Assembly (NCBI RefSeq): GCF_002013895.1
Contig: NZ_MAFQ01000003.1
Coordinates: 360,034 to 424,033 of the forward strand
DNA length: 64,000 nucleotides
Direction: 5' to 3'
Source: Mycobacteroides franklinii
Lineage (GTDB): Bacteria; Actinomycetota; Actinomycetes; Mycobacteriales; Mycobacteriaceae
Numbering within the stretch: position 1 is the stretch's first letter; each line of letters begins with the position of its first letter. Shown one piece after another: positions 26,710 to 35,791 of the stretch. Position numbers and translations under genes: made by a program. The notes below the pieces were generated by a model. It did not search any database. It saw only the letters and a program-made list of their open reading frames with translations, and was not told the origin of the DNA.

Positions 26710-27143
26710 ATATGTCACCACTATGGATTTATCAAATAAACTGCAGCACAATCACTTCCGAAATTCGCCGGGTGATCAACGCAGCCTCGCTGGTCGCGCC
26801 GCAAACAATGGTGCATCGGCGATGGGCCGATGTAAACCCCTTTAATTTCGATTAATACGTTGTAGTTCAGCAGTTTCGAGCGCACTCAACTCTAGGAATG
26901 TCGGGCGACATCCCTAGCAGAGCAAACCAAAAGGTTGAGATATTCATGAGAATCGTTGGCCGGCGATCGCTTGCCGCCTGATCTTCCACCCGCCTGCTGA
27001 GCGGTAAGTCGCTGCGACCACGACGAAACAACCGGCGATGCTAGGCGCATCCCGGCAATCTGCTCGTCATGGAACCGTGCGGACATGGGCGTGACGCTAC
27101 CAGCCATCATCGGCTGGGCGACATGGTTTTTCTGCGCGCAGGG
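26710..27143. other. Gap between tRNA array and L,D-transpeptidase gene
   Basis: 434 bases with no convincing gene. The part at 26710-26880 is A/T-richer than its surroundings and may hold the promoter of the tRNA array. The only clear structure is the palindrome at 26892-26917. Confidence 0.5.
26892..26917. repeat. Near-perfect palindrome upstream of the tRNA array
   Basis: Twelve-base arms (26892-26903 and 26906-26917) pair at 11 positions around a 2-base centre. It stands about 180 bases before tRNA-Leu. It mirrors the 34-bp palindrome at the other end of the array in form, but not in sequence. Confidence 0.6.
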
Positions 27144-28514
27144 CTATCGACGCGTCGTCGTCGGCGTGGCCGAGAGCGATGGCGCGCCCGACGGGGTCGA
27201 CGGCGCTGACGTCGGCGTCCCCGAGAGGGTCGGCGCACCCGACGGGGTCAGCGGTACGGTCGTCGGGATCGACGAAGTCGTTGTCGTCGGCGACGATGTG
27301 ACGGTTCGTTCCTTCGGATTCGGGGGAAGCGCCGACATCGACTGCCAGGTCGGCCAATCGACCACCCAGTCCCACAGGTCGCCGTCGGCGTACGACAACT
27401 CGATCGAGGTACCGGTCACCTCAACGGGATCGCCGTACATGGCAGTCCGGAAGTACGACTCGGCATCACCCAGCGACAAATTGATACAGCCGTTCGTGAC
27501 GTTCGTGTTGCCCTGTTGTCCGGTGGTGTTCGGATTGGCGTGGATGAACTCGCCGTTGTTCGAGATTCGAACCGCGAAGCGTTCGTGCACGTTGGTGTAA
27601 CCGGCCGCCGGGTTGGACATCCAGAAGTCCTCGTACTTCTCCGTGACAACGTGAATTCCGCTGCGGGTGACGTTGCGCGGCAGATCTGCCTCACCGTAGC
27701 TACACGGCAGGTCAAGGATGGTGCCCTCGTCGGTAGTCACTCGAATGCGGTGACTCTGCGCATCGGCGTAGACAACCTGGCGGCGCCCCACACTGAAGTC
27801 CAGGGACATGTCCTCGTTGCCAAAAGCACCGTCACCGAAAGGAATTCCATAAAGATTGGCCTTCACGTCGACCTTGGTGCCGGCCTTGAAGTATTCACGG
27901 GACCGCCAATGCACCCGGGAGCCCTGCGCCTCGTCGGGCAACCAGGCCCAACCACCTTCGGTGGGCGGATCGCAGGTGATGCTCAGCGAACGCTCCACCG
28001 CGGCCTTGTCCGCGATATGCGCATCGAACTGGATGATGACGGGGGCAGCGATACCCACCGTCTGCCCGTCGGCGAGCTGGAACTGGCCATTGACCTTCGC
28101 CGTCGGCGCCAAGGTGGTGAACGCGCCGGACACCCCGACGGCCTTGCCGTCCAGGCCCACCGCCGAGCCCTTCCAGGTGTAGGTCACATCGAATCCGAGC
28201 GGTTCGGTGGTGCGGAACCTTGTCTGGTCGCGGCTGAGCACTCCGGCGACAACCTTGCCGTCCGCGTTGACCAGCTTGACGTCCTGGAACCAGCCATTGG
28301 CCACCGTCACACTGACCGGCGCCGTCGGGTTGACGTCCTTGGCCTTGTCATCAGGCAGGAAGGTCAGGGAGGCTCCCGGCGAGGGGGCCTCTTCGGGTGC
28401 GTTCGGGCCGACGCTCGTGCAGGCCGCAGCAACAGCGGGCACCGTCAGACCCAAAATCGTGAGCGCGCGTCGTCGCGTCAGCGCATCACGGAGATCTGGT
28501 CTGGGGTACTTCAC
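27144..28514 (-). CDS. lprQ: L,D-transpeptidase lipoprotein (LprQ/Ldt type, Rv0483 homologue)
   Basis: 456 residues from the GTG at 28514. A signal sequence ends in the lipobox VAAACTS, so the protein should be lipid-anchored outside the membrane. Two Ig-like domains (about 45-245) precede the YkuD catalytic domain with [11 protein letters not shown] and the active-site stretch [10 protein letters not shown]. It forms 3-3 cross-links in peptidoglycan. A Thr/Ser/Pro tail of ~55 residues with TPSGAP repeats follows the catalytic domain. TATCGT lies 8 nt before the GTG (28523-28528), favouring a leaderless start. Position next to murB matches Rv0482-Rv0483. Confidence 0.92.
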   Translation of the reverse strand: MKYPRPDLRDALTRRRALTILGLTVPAVAAACTSVGPNAPEEAPSPGASLTFLPDDKAKDVNPTAPVSVTVANGWFQDVKLVNADGKVVAGVLSRDQTRFRTTEPLGFDVTYTWKGSAVGLDGKAVGVSGAFTTLAPTAKVNGQFQLADGQTVGIAAPVIIQFDAHIADKAAVERSLSITCDPPTEGGWAWLPDEAQGSRVHWRSREYFKAGTKVDVKANLYGIPFGDGAFGNEDMSLDFSVGRRQVVYADAQSHRIRVTTDEGTILDLPCSYGEADLPRNVTRSGIHVVTEKYEDFWMSNPAAGYTNVHERFAVRISNNGEFIHANPNTTGQQGNTNVTNGCINLSLGDAESYFRTAMYGDPVEVTGTSIELSYADGDLWDWVVDWPTWQSMSALPPNPKERTVTSSPTTTTSSIPTTVPLTPSGAPTLSGTPTSAPSTPSGAPSLSATPTTTRR

Positions 28515-28522
28515 GACACCCA

Positions 28523-28528
28523 ACGATA
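28523..28528 (-). promoter_or_regulatory. -10 element for the L,D-transpeptidase gene
   Basis: TATCGT (TANNNT) on the minus strand, 8 nt before the GTG start. It is the reason for choosing this GTG over the TTG three codons upstream. Confidence 0.4.
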
Positions 28529-28613
28529 CGGGCCGCCGCGGACAGCTTCGCCCAGCCCGACCAGGATCACACCCCGGATCGGGCGGGACGTGCGGTTTTG
28601 TCCCGCGAATCGG

Positions 28614-29057
28614 CTAGTAGACCGGGATATCGAAGATCGCCGCAGGCGCACCGTACTGGGCCCCCCACCCGGCCCAGGCGATATCGCTCGGGCCCACGCG
28701 CTTGTCGACGAGCGTCCAGCCCTGATCGTCCTGATGCAGCAGCGCCACGTATTTCTTCGACAGGACGCCGTTGGCGGCGGCCTCGGCAAAGGGAGTCCCG
28801 GTGTAGTCGACGGGGCTGCCATCGGGCCCCTGGATGGCAGACCACAGAAAGGCCCAGCCTTCGGCGGCCTTGAGGCTACGTACCTCTAAACGGACCGGCT
28901 TGCCGAGTTGGGCCGTCACATCCGCAATGGCGGGCGCCAGGACGGCGGCCCCCTCCGCGGACGACGGGTCCACCGGTGTCGCGCCGGCGTCGGCCGCTGC
29001 GACCGGCAGCATGAGCATGCCGAGCCACACCAGTAGTGCCAGGAATCCGATCCGCAT
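28614..29057 (-). CDS. Exported hypothetical protein
   Basis: 147 residues with a clear Sec signal (hydrophobic residues 4-20, cleavage likely after AAADAGA). The mature part has a WAFLWSAIQGPDGSPVDYTG segment and no cysteines, and shows no motif I recognise. GAAGGAG 5 bases before the ATG supports the start; the frame is open upstream but without a better signal. It lies 99 bases upstream of the L,D-transpeptidase gene on the same strand, so an envelope role is possible. Confidence 0.75.
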   Translation of the reverse strand: MRIGFLALLVWLGMLMLPVAAADAGATPVDPSSAEGAAVLAPAIADVTAQLGKPVRLEVRSLKAAEGWAFLWSAIQGPDGSPVDYTGTPFAEAAANGVLSKKYVALLHQDDQGWTLVDKRVGPSDIAWAGWGAQYGAPAAIFDIPVY

Positions 29058-29144
29058 GGGCGCTCCTTCGTCGGCGACCTTCGAACGGTAGACGACCCGC
29101 GACTCCAATCCCTGAAGACAAGCCCAAGCGGTATCGCTTTCGCC

Positions 29145-29150
29145 TACCGT
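29145..29150 (+). promoter_or_regulatory. -10 element for the serine hydrolase gene
   Basis: TACCGT (TANNNT), 6 nt before the ATG at 29157; no Shine-Dalgarno sequence is present. Confidence 0.4.
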
Positions 29151-29156
29151 CGGTCC

Positions 29157-30389
29157 ATGACGACGGGTGGGTCCTGTGACGCACGGTTCAGCCAGGTACG
29201 CGAGGAATTCGAACGTAATTTCGCCGAGCGCGGCGAGCTAGGAGCGGCGGTCTGCGTGATGGTCGACGGTGACGTTGTCGTCGATCTCTGGGGCGGATCG
29301 GCGCACGAGGACGGCGCCGCGTGGGAATCCGACACTGTCGTGCCCGTGTACTCCTGCACCAAGGGGGCCACGGCCTTATGCGCTCATGTGCTGGCAGACC
29401 GCGGCCAGCTTGACTTCGACGCGCCGGTGGCCGCCTACTGGCCGGAGTTCGCCGAGAACGGCAAGGCCGACATTCCGGTTCGGATGCTGCTCAACCATCA
29501 GGCGGGGCTGGCGGCGATACGAGAAACGCTGCCGGATAAGGGCTATGCCGACTGGGAATTGGTCACCGGCCTGCTCGCGGCTCAGGCACCGTTATGGGAA
29601 CCGGGCACTCGATCGGGGTATCACGCGCTGACCATCGGCCATCTTGTCGGAGAAGTGGTCCGCAGGATCACCGGGCGCACAGTGGGCCAGTTCTTCCGGG
29701 AGGCGGTCGCGGGGCCGCTCAGTGCCGATTTTTGGATCGGACTGCCCGAGGACGAGGAACACCGCGTTGCGCAGTCCATCGCCGCTGATATCCCGGCTGA
29801 CCTTGCCGAACTGCCCGTCTTCTTCCGTACCGCTCTCACCGACCCCACCTCGATACCCGGGCTCGTCGTACTCAACTCCGGCGGATTCCTGCTGCCCGCA
29901 CCTACTGCCGAACGCCAGATCAACACCCGTACGTTTCATGCCGCGGAGTTCCCATCAGTCAATGGCATATCCAACGGCCGCGGTCTGGCCACGATGTATC
30001 GCCCCTTGGCGCTCGACGGCAGTGCCGATGGCACGCGTGTTGTCAGCAGCGCACAGATCGTGCAGATGTCGCAGGTCGTGTCCGCGTCGGCAATCGACGC
30101 GACCGTCGGCATCCCCACCCGCTGGACACTGGGTTTTCATACGGGCGGCGACAATCGCACCCTGAGTAAAGGCAGCAGCCTCATCCTGGCGCCGGGGGCG
30201 TTCGGGCACTGCGGCATGGGCGGTTCGGCAGGCTTCGCCGACCCAGGGGCACGAATGTCCTTCGGCTACACCATGACCAAGCAAGGCACCGGCATCGTGG
30301 TCGATTCGCGGGCACAGTCCTTGATCGACGCCGTCTACCGCGGTCTGGGATATCAGGAACACGGCGGGTACTGGCTCAACCTGAACTGA
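29157..30389 (+). CDS. Beta-lactamase-family serine hydrolase (EstB/class C-like)
   Basis: 410 residues. The SxxK motif is SCTK (about residues 64-67, with GATALCAHVL after it). A Tyr motif of the YxN type reads YHA near 160, and HCGMGG near 350 stands where the third motif lies. Such proteins are mostly esterases or peptidases, not antibiotic-destroying enzymes. No signal peptide is visible, so it is probably cytoplasmic. Its last 14 bases overlap the end of the convergent HxlR gene. Confidence 0.82.
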   Translation: MTTGGSCDARFSQVREEFERNFAERGELGAAVCVMVDGDVVVDLWGGSAHEDGAAWESDTVVPVYSCTKGATALCAHVLADRGQLDFDAPVAAYWPEFAENGKADIPVRMLLNHQAGLAAIRETLPDKGYADWELVTGLLAAQAPLWEPGTRSGYHALTIGHLVGEVVRRITGRTVGQFFREAVAGPLSADFWIGLPEDEEHRVAQSIAADIPADLAELPVFFRTALTDPTSIPGLVVLNSGGFLLPAPTAERQINTRTFHAAEFPSVNGISNGRGLATMYRPLALDGSADGTRVVSSAQIVQMSQVVSASAIDATVGIPTRWTLGFHTGGDNRTLSKGSSLILAPGAFGHCGMGGSAGFADPGARMSFGYTMTKQGTGIVVDSRAQSLIDAVYRGLGYQEHGGYWLNLN

Positions 30390-30810
30390 CTGTCGTATCT
30401 TCCGGCGTCAGCAAGCGACCATCGGAGGCTCGCAGTTCAAAGCGCCGCACGGGGCGCGATGTCTCGCAATCCACCAGAGAAACGCGCGGTTCACCCGGCA
30501 GGAAGCAGAACTCGTCACTCCACTGCCGCAGTGCGACCAGGACGGGAAACAGGCCGCGACCCTTGTCCGTCAGTCGATATTCGTGCCGCGCCCCGGCTGG
30601 AACGACCTCCAGAATGCCGTTGTCCACCAGCGCCGCCAAACGGGACGCCAGGATGTTCTTGGCGAGCCCAAGACTCTTCTGAAACTCCCCGAATCTGCGC
30701 AATCCGTCGAACGCGTCGCGGACGATCAGCAACGACCAGCCGTCGCCGATCTCACCCAACGGCCTTGCCAGGGTGCAGCTCGATTCCGCATGACTGGCGC
30801 GTCCCACCAT
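30376..30810 (-). CDS. HxlR-family transcriptional regulator
   Basis: 144 residues from the ATG at 30810, which has AAAGGAG 7 bases upstream. Near the N-terminus are Cys11 (SSCTLARPL) and GDGWSLLIVRDAF, then FGEFQKSLGLAKNILASRL, all typical of the HxlR winged helix. It is divergent from an MFS transporter gene, with two matching dyads in the gap, so it most likely represses that transporter and itself. The conserved N-terminal Cys could sense reactive electrophiles. Confidence 0.85.
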   Translation of the reverse strand: MVGRASHAESSCTLARPLGEIGDGWSLLIVRDAFDGLRRFGEFQKSLGLAKNILASRLAALVDNGILEVVPAGARHEYRLTDKGRGLFPVLVALRQWSDEFCFLPGEPRVSLVDCETSRPVRRFELRASDGRLLTPEDTTVSSG

Positions 30811-30824
30811 CGGTGAACTCCTTT

Positions 30825-30877
30825 GGTTGCAAAATGCAACCACCCATGCGATGCTCGAACGGTTGCGAAGTGAAACC
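30825..30877. promoter_or_regulatory. Two HxlR operator-like dyads
   Basis: GGTTGCA-AAA-TGCAACC at 30825-30841 is perfect. GGTTGC-GAAGT-GAAACC at 30861-30877 matches the same half sites with one change. Their centres are 36 bases apart in the divergent promoter region. Confidence 0.6.
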
Positions 30878-30897
30878 AACTCTACCGAGAGGCGCGC

Positions 30898-32133
30898 GTG
30901 CTGACCAGACCCGTCATCGTGTTGTTCTCGTTCGCCTGCGGGCTCGCGGTGGCAACCATCTACTTCTCTCAACCACTGCTGGACACCATCGGCGCGCAAT
31001 TCTCGACGCCCACAGCAGAAGTCGGCATCGTGCTCACGCTCCCCCAGATCGGTTACGCCATCGGTCTGCTACTGATCGTGCCCCTCGGCGATATCGTCGA
31101 TCAACGGCGGCTCATCGTCGGGCAGACCGTACTGCTGGGAGTGTCACTGCTCGCCACGGCGATCGCGCCCAACGCGTGGACGTTCCTGGCGAGCATCACC
31201 GCCCTGGGCGCACTGGCCGTAGTGACCCAGGTGATGGTCACCTATACGGCGGTGCACGCCGCGCCGGAGCGACAGGGATGGGCCGTCGGCGTGGTCACCG
31301 GCGGCATTATCAGCGGAATTCTTCTGGCGCGCACGGTATCCGGCGCACTATCCGACCTCTTCGGCTGGCGGTCGGTGTATGTGGTGGCGGCCATCGCCAC
31401 GGTGGCCACTGCCGGGATGCTGATGCGCACCCTGCCCCGATCCACCCGTACGCGACAGGCGCTCCCCTACCGCAGGCTGCTGCTCTCGACGCTGCGACTG
31501 CTGCACGACGAGCCGGTCCTGCGTTCGCGGGCCATCATCGCGATGCTCGTCTTCGCCGCCATCACGGTGCTCCTGACGCCCATGGTGCTGGCCCTCACGG
31601 CTGCTCCATATCACTTGTCGCACACCCACGTCGGGCTATTCGGGTTGGCCGGGGCCGCCGGTGCGCTGGGAGCCTTCAAGGCCGGGGCGTGGTGCGATGA
31701 CGGCTGGGCCACCCGGGTCACCGGCATCGGGCTGTCCTTGATGCTGGCGGCATGGGCCTTGGCGGCGACTCTGCACTGGACCCTGCTCGGGCTCGCCCTA
31801 GCTGTCGTGATCATCGACTTTGGCCTGCAGTCGGTGCATGTGGCGAACCAGAGTCTCATCTACCGGCTGGACACCGAACTTCACGGGCGTCTGACGGCTG
31901 CCTACATGACGTTCTACTCCATGGGCAGCGCCGTGGGCGCCATCGTGTCGACGTGGGTGTACTCGGTCCACGGATGGACCGGCGTGTGCCTGCTGGGTGC
32001 CACTATCAGCGTTGGCGCACTTGCCTATTGGGCCATCTCAGAGAGAGCAGCCCACCAGCACCGGCTCAGGCACCAACCGCACCCCGAAGCTCTCCAGGAC
32101 CCCATCACGCACGGTGCGTGCGAGCGCCAATAA
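30898..32133 (+). CDS. MFS transporter (drug-efflux/AraJ-like)
   Basis: 411 residues with about 12 hydrophobic segments. The N-terminal [17 protein letters not shown] and the loop LGDIVDQRR between segments 2 and 3 are typical MFS-1 features. GTG start with GAGAGG upstream. It is divergent from an HxlR regulator and is probably induced by a toxic small molecule. The final 96 bases overlap the end of murB on the other strand; the transporter's last ~32 residues (His/Arg-rich, after AYWAISERA) lie beyond the last membrane segment. Confidence 0.85.
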   Translation: MLTRPVIVLFSFACGLAVATIYFSQPLLDTIGAQFSTPTAEVGIVLTLPQIGYAIGLLLIVPLGDIVDQRRLIVGQTVLLGVSLLATAIAPNAWTFLASITALGALAVVTQVMVTYTAVHAAPERQGWAVGVVTGGIISGILLARTVSGALSDLFGWRSVYVVAAIATVATAGMLMRTLPRSTRTRQALPYRRLLLSTLRLLHDEPVLRSRAIIAMLVFAAITVLLTPMVLALTAAPYHLSHTHVGLFGLAGAAGALGAFKAGAWCDDGWATRVTGIGLSLMLAAWALAATLHWTLLGLALAVVIIDFGLQSVHVANQSLIYRLDTELHGRLTAAYMTFYSMGSAVGAIVSTWVYSVHGWTGVCLLGATISVGALAYWAISERAAHQHRLRHQPHPEALQDPITHGACERQ

Positions 32134-33201
32134 CTCACCGGAGCTACCCCCACCGCGATGCGTCAGTGCCAGCGCATGTTTCGTGGACACCCGCACTGTC
32201 GACTGCTCCCCCGGGTAGCCCTTGACGAATCCGGCGCGCTCCACCAGCCAGCCCGCCGACAGTTTCACTCCACCCTCAGCCGGATACTGCGGCATCACGG
32301 TATCCGGCCCCAGGTGATCGCGCACCCGCGCCCGAACGTCATCCACGTCACCCTCTGCGACAACAGGATTCGTGAAAAATGAGCCTACGCTCCAGGTGTC
32401 ACGATCGGACTCGTCGAGCACCATGCCCTTGCGCCGGCGCAGTCCGAGCACCGCCTCGCGTACGGCCAGCGCGTCGGTGCGCTCCCCTTGCGCTACCCCC
32501 AGCTCCTTGGCCAGCTCCGGGTAGCGGATCGAAGAACTCAGTCCGTCCGTGGACAAACCGAATTCGACTTCCAGCACCACGCGAGCGTCGGTGTCCTTGA
32601 GAATGCTTGTGCGGTAACCGAACCCCAGTTCGTCGGGCTGATACCAGCGCACCTGGCCAGTTCCCCGGTCCAGTACCCGCACTCGTCGTAGCAGCGAGGC
32701 AACCTCGACGCCGTAGGCACCCACGTTCTGCACAGGGGTAGCGCCCGCCGTGCCCGGGATTCCCGAGAGGCATTCCAGCCCACCGAGACCGGCCCGCAGC
32801 GACAACGCCACCACCTCGTCCCAATTGCTTCCCGCATCCGCGCGCAGCAGCGGCCCCTCCACCGTGACACCGGCCGCGGCGATGTGAACCACCGTCAGGT
32901 CCGGCAGCTCATCTGCCAAAACCACATTGGAACCACCGGCGAGGAGCAGGGTCGGTTGGCCGGCGAGCGCGGCCAGCGTGCCGGTCACCTGCGCGGTGCT
33001 CTCGCACCGAACAAGCGCGGGGACCACCGGCCCCAACCGCAATGTCGTCAACGAAGCCAGCGGGGCATCATCGGTCACCGCGGCGCCGAGATCCTCGATC
33101 TCCGCGCGCGTTGCCGCTGTCAGCCTTTTCGGTCTTCGCGCAAGCGGCTCATCCAAGCTCACGGGCGCTAACGGTAGCCTTGCCACCCATGGCGCGCTCA
33201 T
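32038..33201 (-). CDS. murB: UDP-N-acetylenolpyruvoylglucosamine reductase
   Basis: 387 residues. FAD-binding motifs TLRLGP and [12 protein letters not shown], then [27 protein letters not shown], the active-site Ser in [10 protein letters not shown] and GWLVERAGF are all present. It reduces UDP-GlcNAc-enolpyruvate to UDP-MurNAc in peptidoglycan synthesis. The ATG at 33201 overlaps the divergent DUF2505 start; in-frame GTGs at 33186 and 33162 would avoid this and are plausible. Synteny equals Rv0482. Confidence 0.95.
   Translation of the reverse strand: MSAPWVARLPLAPVSLDEPLARRPKRLTAATRAEIEDLGAAVTDDAPLASLTTLRLGPVVPALVRCESTAQVTGTLAALAGQPTLLLAGGSNVVLADELPDLTVVHIAAAGVTVEGPLLRADAGSNWDEVVALSLRAGLGGLECLSGIPGTAGATPVQNVGAYGVEVASLLRRVRVLDRGTGQVRWYQPDELGFGYRTSILKDTDARVVLEVEFGLSTDGLSSSIRYPELAKELGVAQGERTDALAVREAVLGLRRRKGMVLDESDRDTWSVGSFFTNPVVAEGDVDDVRARVRDHLGPDTVMPQYPAEGGVKLSAGWLVERAGFVKGYPGEQSTVRVSTKHALALTHRGGGSSGELLALARTVRDGVLESFGVRLVPEPVLVGCSL
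33175..33180 (+). promoter_or_regulatory. -10 element for the first DUF2505 gene
   Basis: TAGCCT (TANNNT), 8 nt before the ATG at 33189. It lies inside the 5' end of the divergent murB frame. Confidence 0.35.
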
Positions 33202-33692
33202 TTGACCTGTCAGTGGAGTACTCGGCTACCGTCGAGCAAGTCCATGCGGCCTTCGCCGACGAGACCTACTGGAATGAACGTCTGACAAGCTCCGGTGCTG
33301 ATACCGCGACACTGGATTCCCTGAAATCCGACGGCGGCGCCCTCGAAATCGTGACCACTCAGGTGCTGCGCAGCGACCGGCTGCCGGGCATCGTGTCGCA
33401 GTTCCACCGCGGCGATCTGCAGATTGTCCGCACCGAGAAGTGGAGCGCCATCGCCGACCGTGCATCCGAGGGCACCGTGGTGGGCTCGATACCGGGTGCA
33501 CCCGTCACCCTGTCCGGCGCCGCCCGCCTGCACGACGGGGCCAAGGGCGCGCGGCTGGACCTGAAGATCAGCGTGGAAGTCAAGATTCCGCTGGTAGGCG
33601 GCAAGATCGAAGGCTTCGTCGGCGGCAAGCTCATGGACCTGCTGTCGGCAGAGCAGCGATTCACCTCGGAGTGGATCGCTACCCACGGCTAA
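33189..33692 (+). CDS. DUF2505 protein, Rv0481c homologue
   Basis: 167 residues with the SRPBCC-like plan of DUF2505: [20 protein letters not shown], paired strands, then [20 protein letters not shown] and a terminal helix. Its function is unknown. The amphipathic VGGK...GGKL helix is shared with the next gene, so the two are tandem paralogues. It is divergent from murB as in M. tuberculosis. Confidence 0.82.
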   Translation: MARSFDLSVEYSATVEQVHAAFADETYWNERLTSSGADTATLDSLKSDGGALEIVTTQVLRSDRLPGIVSQFHRGDLQIVRTEKWSAIADRASEGTVVGSIPGAPVTLSGAARLHDGAKGARLDLKISVEVKIPLVGGKIEGFVGGKLMDLLSAEQRFTSEWIATHG

Positions 33693-33695
33693 CCT
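33690..33695 (+). promoter_or_regulatory. -10 element for the second DUF2505 gene
   Basis: TAACCT (TANNNT) overlaps the TAA stop of the first DUF2505 gene and lies 7 nt before the second gene's ATG. It could give that gene its own leaderless mRNA. Confidence 0.35.
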
Positions 33696-33702
33696 GGGTC
33701 AA

Positions 33703-34218
33703 ATGTCCAGGCGCACGGTATCCACGGTGAACTTCCCGGCGCCGGCCGAGAAGATTTACCAGGACTTCGCGAGCCGCGACTACTGGGAAACCCTGATGTC
33801 GGCGTACGGATGGCTCACTCCGGTCTCCGAGATTCACACCTTCACCGTCACCGACAACGGTATCGACGTGGTGCTCAGGCAGAATCTGCCCCGCATCTAC
33901 CTGCCGCCGATCGCACAGAAGGTGATGCTCACCGACATGGTCATCACCCGGGTGCAGCATTTCGCCCCATTCGATCACGGCAAAGGCTCAGCGATGGGCA
34001 GCTACAGCGCCTCGGTGCCGGCCGGACCGGGTTCCTTCACCGGGGTCTGCACGCTGACCGATACCGATCAAGGTTCGCAGCTGAAACTCTCCAGCACGTG
34101 CAAGGTGTACATCCCGTTCATCGGAGGCAAACTCGAAGACCTGATCCTGTACCACCTCAGCGACCTGTTCCTCGTGGAAGAAGGCTTCATCGCCGATTGG
34201 ATCTCGAAGCACCACTAG
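33703..34218 (+). CDS. DUF2505 protein, tandem paralogue
   Basis: 171 residues, similar in plan to the preceding gene (FPAPAEKIYQDFASRDYWETL near the start, KVYIPFIGGKLEDLI near the end). It starts 10 bases after it. The tandem copy has no counterpart at this point in M. tuberculosis. Function unknown; a lipid-binding SRPBCC-like fold is likely. Confidence 0.8.
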   Translation: MSRRTVSTVNFPAPAEKIYQDFASRDYWETLMSAYGWLTPVSEIHTFTVTDNGIDVVLRQNLPRIYLPPIAQKVMLTDMVITRVQHFAPFDHGKGSAMGSYSASVPAGPGSFTGVCTLTDTDQGSQLKLSSTCKVYIPFIGGKLEDLILYHLSDLFLVEEGFIADWISKHH

Positions 34219-34227
34219 TTGCGGGCA

Positions 34228-35679
34228 TTATCTCGGCGCCTCGAAGCCACCGATTTTCTGCTCGAGCAGTTCAGCCAGCCGCAGCGTGGTGTGGTCTTCG
34301 AACATGGGACCGACGAGCTGTACTCCTACCGGCAGACCTTCCGTGGATCGTCCCGCCGGTATTGCGGTGGCGGGCAGGCCGGGCATGGTCGCCACGCCCG
34401 CCCAGACCAACTGATTGACGAACGGGTACTCGATGCCGTCGATATTGACATGCCGTTCTTGCAGATTCAGTTCGTGATCGTGTGGGAAGGCGGGAGTCGG
34501 CGTGATCGGACAGACCACCACATCGAATTCGGCGAAGAGCTGCCGCCAGTCGTGGCGGTGTAGCTCGCGACGACCGTTCGCCTCGATCCAGTCGCGATGG
34601 CTGAACACCGGCCCGCGCAACCATGCGGTGTCAAAACCCTGGTCATCAGGGCTCAGGGTGGCGGCGAGGACCCGCAGCTGCTCGTATCTCTCCGCGGGGT
34701 AGCCTGCCGCGAGATTCGACGTGAGTAGCTCGGCATACAGTGCTGCGGCCTCGCCCAGATCAGGAAGCAGCGGACTGTACCGTTCGACGCGCGCACCGCC
34801 GTCGACAAGCGCGTCGGAGACCCGGTCAACCGCTGCCCGCACGGCGGATCCTGTGGGGACGAGCGGATGCTCATCGAGCACCAAGACGCGAAAGTCGCGG
34901 AGCCGTTCGCGGCGGGCGGGTGGTAGCGCCACGTCGAATCCGACACCCACGGTGAGTGGATCCGGCCCAGCCATCACCTCGAACAACAGCGCCAGATCAC
35001 GGGCGGTGCGCGCCATGGGGCCGACCACACTCAGATCGCGGTCGGCGGGCAACGCCGGATTGGGCGGCGGCAGATGACCGCGATTCGCCACAAGTCCGAG
35101 TGTCGGCTTGTGCGCATAGACGCCACAGAAATGAGCGGGTGTGCGCAGCGAGCCGGCGATGTCCGAGCCGATGGACAGCGCGCCGAATCCGGACGCCAGT
35201 GCGGCCGCTGATCCGCCCGAAGATCCGCCCGGCGTTCGACTGTGATCCCACGGGTTGTTGGTGGTGCCGTAGATCTCATTGAAGCTCTGTAAATCTTGGA
35301 GCATCAAGGGCACGTTCGTCTTTCCGAGCAGGACGGCGCCGGCGGCCTTGATCCGTGATACCTGTACCGCGTCGTCGGTCGGCACGTAGTTCCTGTGCTG
35401 GGGCATGCCCCAGGTCGTGGCCAGCCCTGCCACGTTGTAGGACTCTTTGACCGTCATCGGGATACCGAGCAGCGGCCGATCCTCGCCGCGAGCACGCGCC
35501 TGATCGGCATCGCGCGCAGCGGCCCGCGCGCGGTCGAAGTCCCGCACACAGACCGCGTTGATCGCCGTGTCGTCGCGCTCGATACGGGCGATTGCCTCCT
35601 CGGTCAGCGCTACCGATGTGACCGCACCGGTGCGCAACGCGATCGCAAGTGTCTCGGCTGACTCAAAACTCCACTCCAC
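34228..35679 (-). CDS. Amidase-signature family enzyme
   Basis: 483 residues from the GTG at 35679. The Ser-cisSer-Lys triad is complete: Lys in PMTVKESYN near 76, Ser in GGSSGGSAAAL near 150, and nucleophile Ser in SDIAGSLRTPA near 175. Such enzymes hydrolyse amides, including acylamides and glutaminyl-tRNA-type substrates; a stand-alone copy like this is usually catabolic. The frame remains open upstream to 35775. The GTG is chosen because the family motif starts just after it, without a ribosome binding site to prove it. Confidence 0.88.
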   Translation of the reverse strand: MEWSFESAETLAIALRTGAVTSVALTEEAIARIERDDTAINAVCVRDFDRARAAARDADQARARGEDRPLLGIPMTVKESYNVAGLATTWGMPQHRNYVPTDDAVQVSRIKAAGAVLLGKTNVPLMLQDLQSFNEIYGTTNNPWDHSRTPGGSSGGSAAALASGFGALSIGSDIAGSLRTPAHFCGVYAHKPTLGLVANRGHLPPPNPALPADRDLSVVGPMARTARDLALLFEVMAGPDPLTVGVGFDVALPPARRERLRDFRVLVLDEHPLVPTGSAVRAAVDRVSDALVDGGARVERYSPLLPDLGEAAALYAELLTSNLAAGYPAERYEQLRVLAATLSPDDQGFDTAWLRGPVFSHRDWIEANGRRELHRHDWRQLFAEFDVVVCPITPTPAFPHDHELNLQERHVNIDGIEYPFVNQLVWAGVATMPGLPATAIPAGRSTEGLPVGVQLVGPMFEDHTTLRLAELLEQKIGGFEAPR

Positions 35680-35716
35680 GGATCTGACGCTATCGGCCCG
35701 CCGCGGAGGACATAAA

Positions 35717-35791
35717 ATGCCGCTCAGCGCAACAGGATCGGTGTTTCTTCTTGCGATGGGCAAGCTCGCACGCACACCGAGCCGTCAGTAG
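35717..35791 (+). CDS. Possible 24-residue small protein
   Basis: A short frame (MPLSATGSVFLLAMGKLART, four more residues) has an ideal ribosome binding site, GGAGG, 7 bases before its ATG. The GSVFLLAMG core is hydrophobic and the end is basic, so it could be a small membrane-associated peptide. It fills the gap between two genes on the other strand and overlaps the last 7 bases of one of them. No homologue is known to me. Confidence 0.35.
   Translation: MPLSATGSVFLLAMGKLARTPSRQ

Noticed and set aside
26541..26711. N-terminal extension of the HNH protein through tRNA-Leu
   Set aside because: The extra frame reads through an intact tRNA gene, and a strong ribosome binding site supports the internal ATG at 26540.
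26892..27110. 72-residue minus-strand frame upstream of the tRNA array
   Set aside because: It ends in the palindrome, has no ribosome binding site and no motif.
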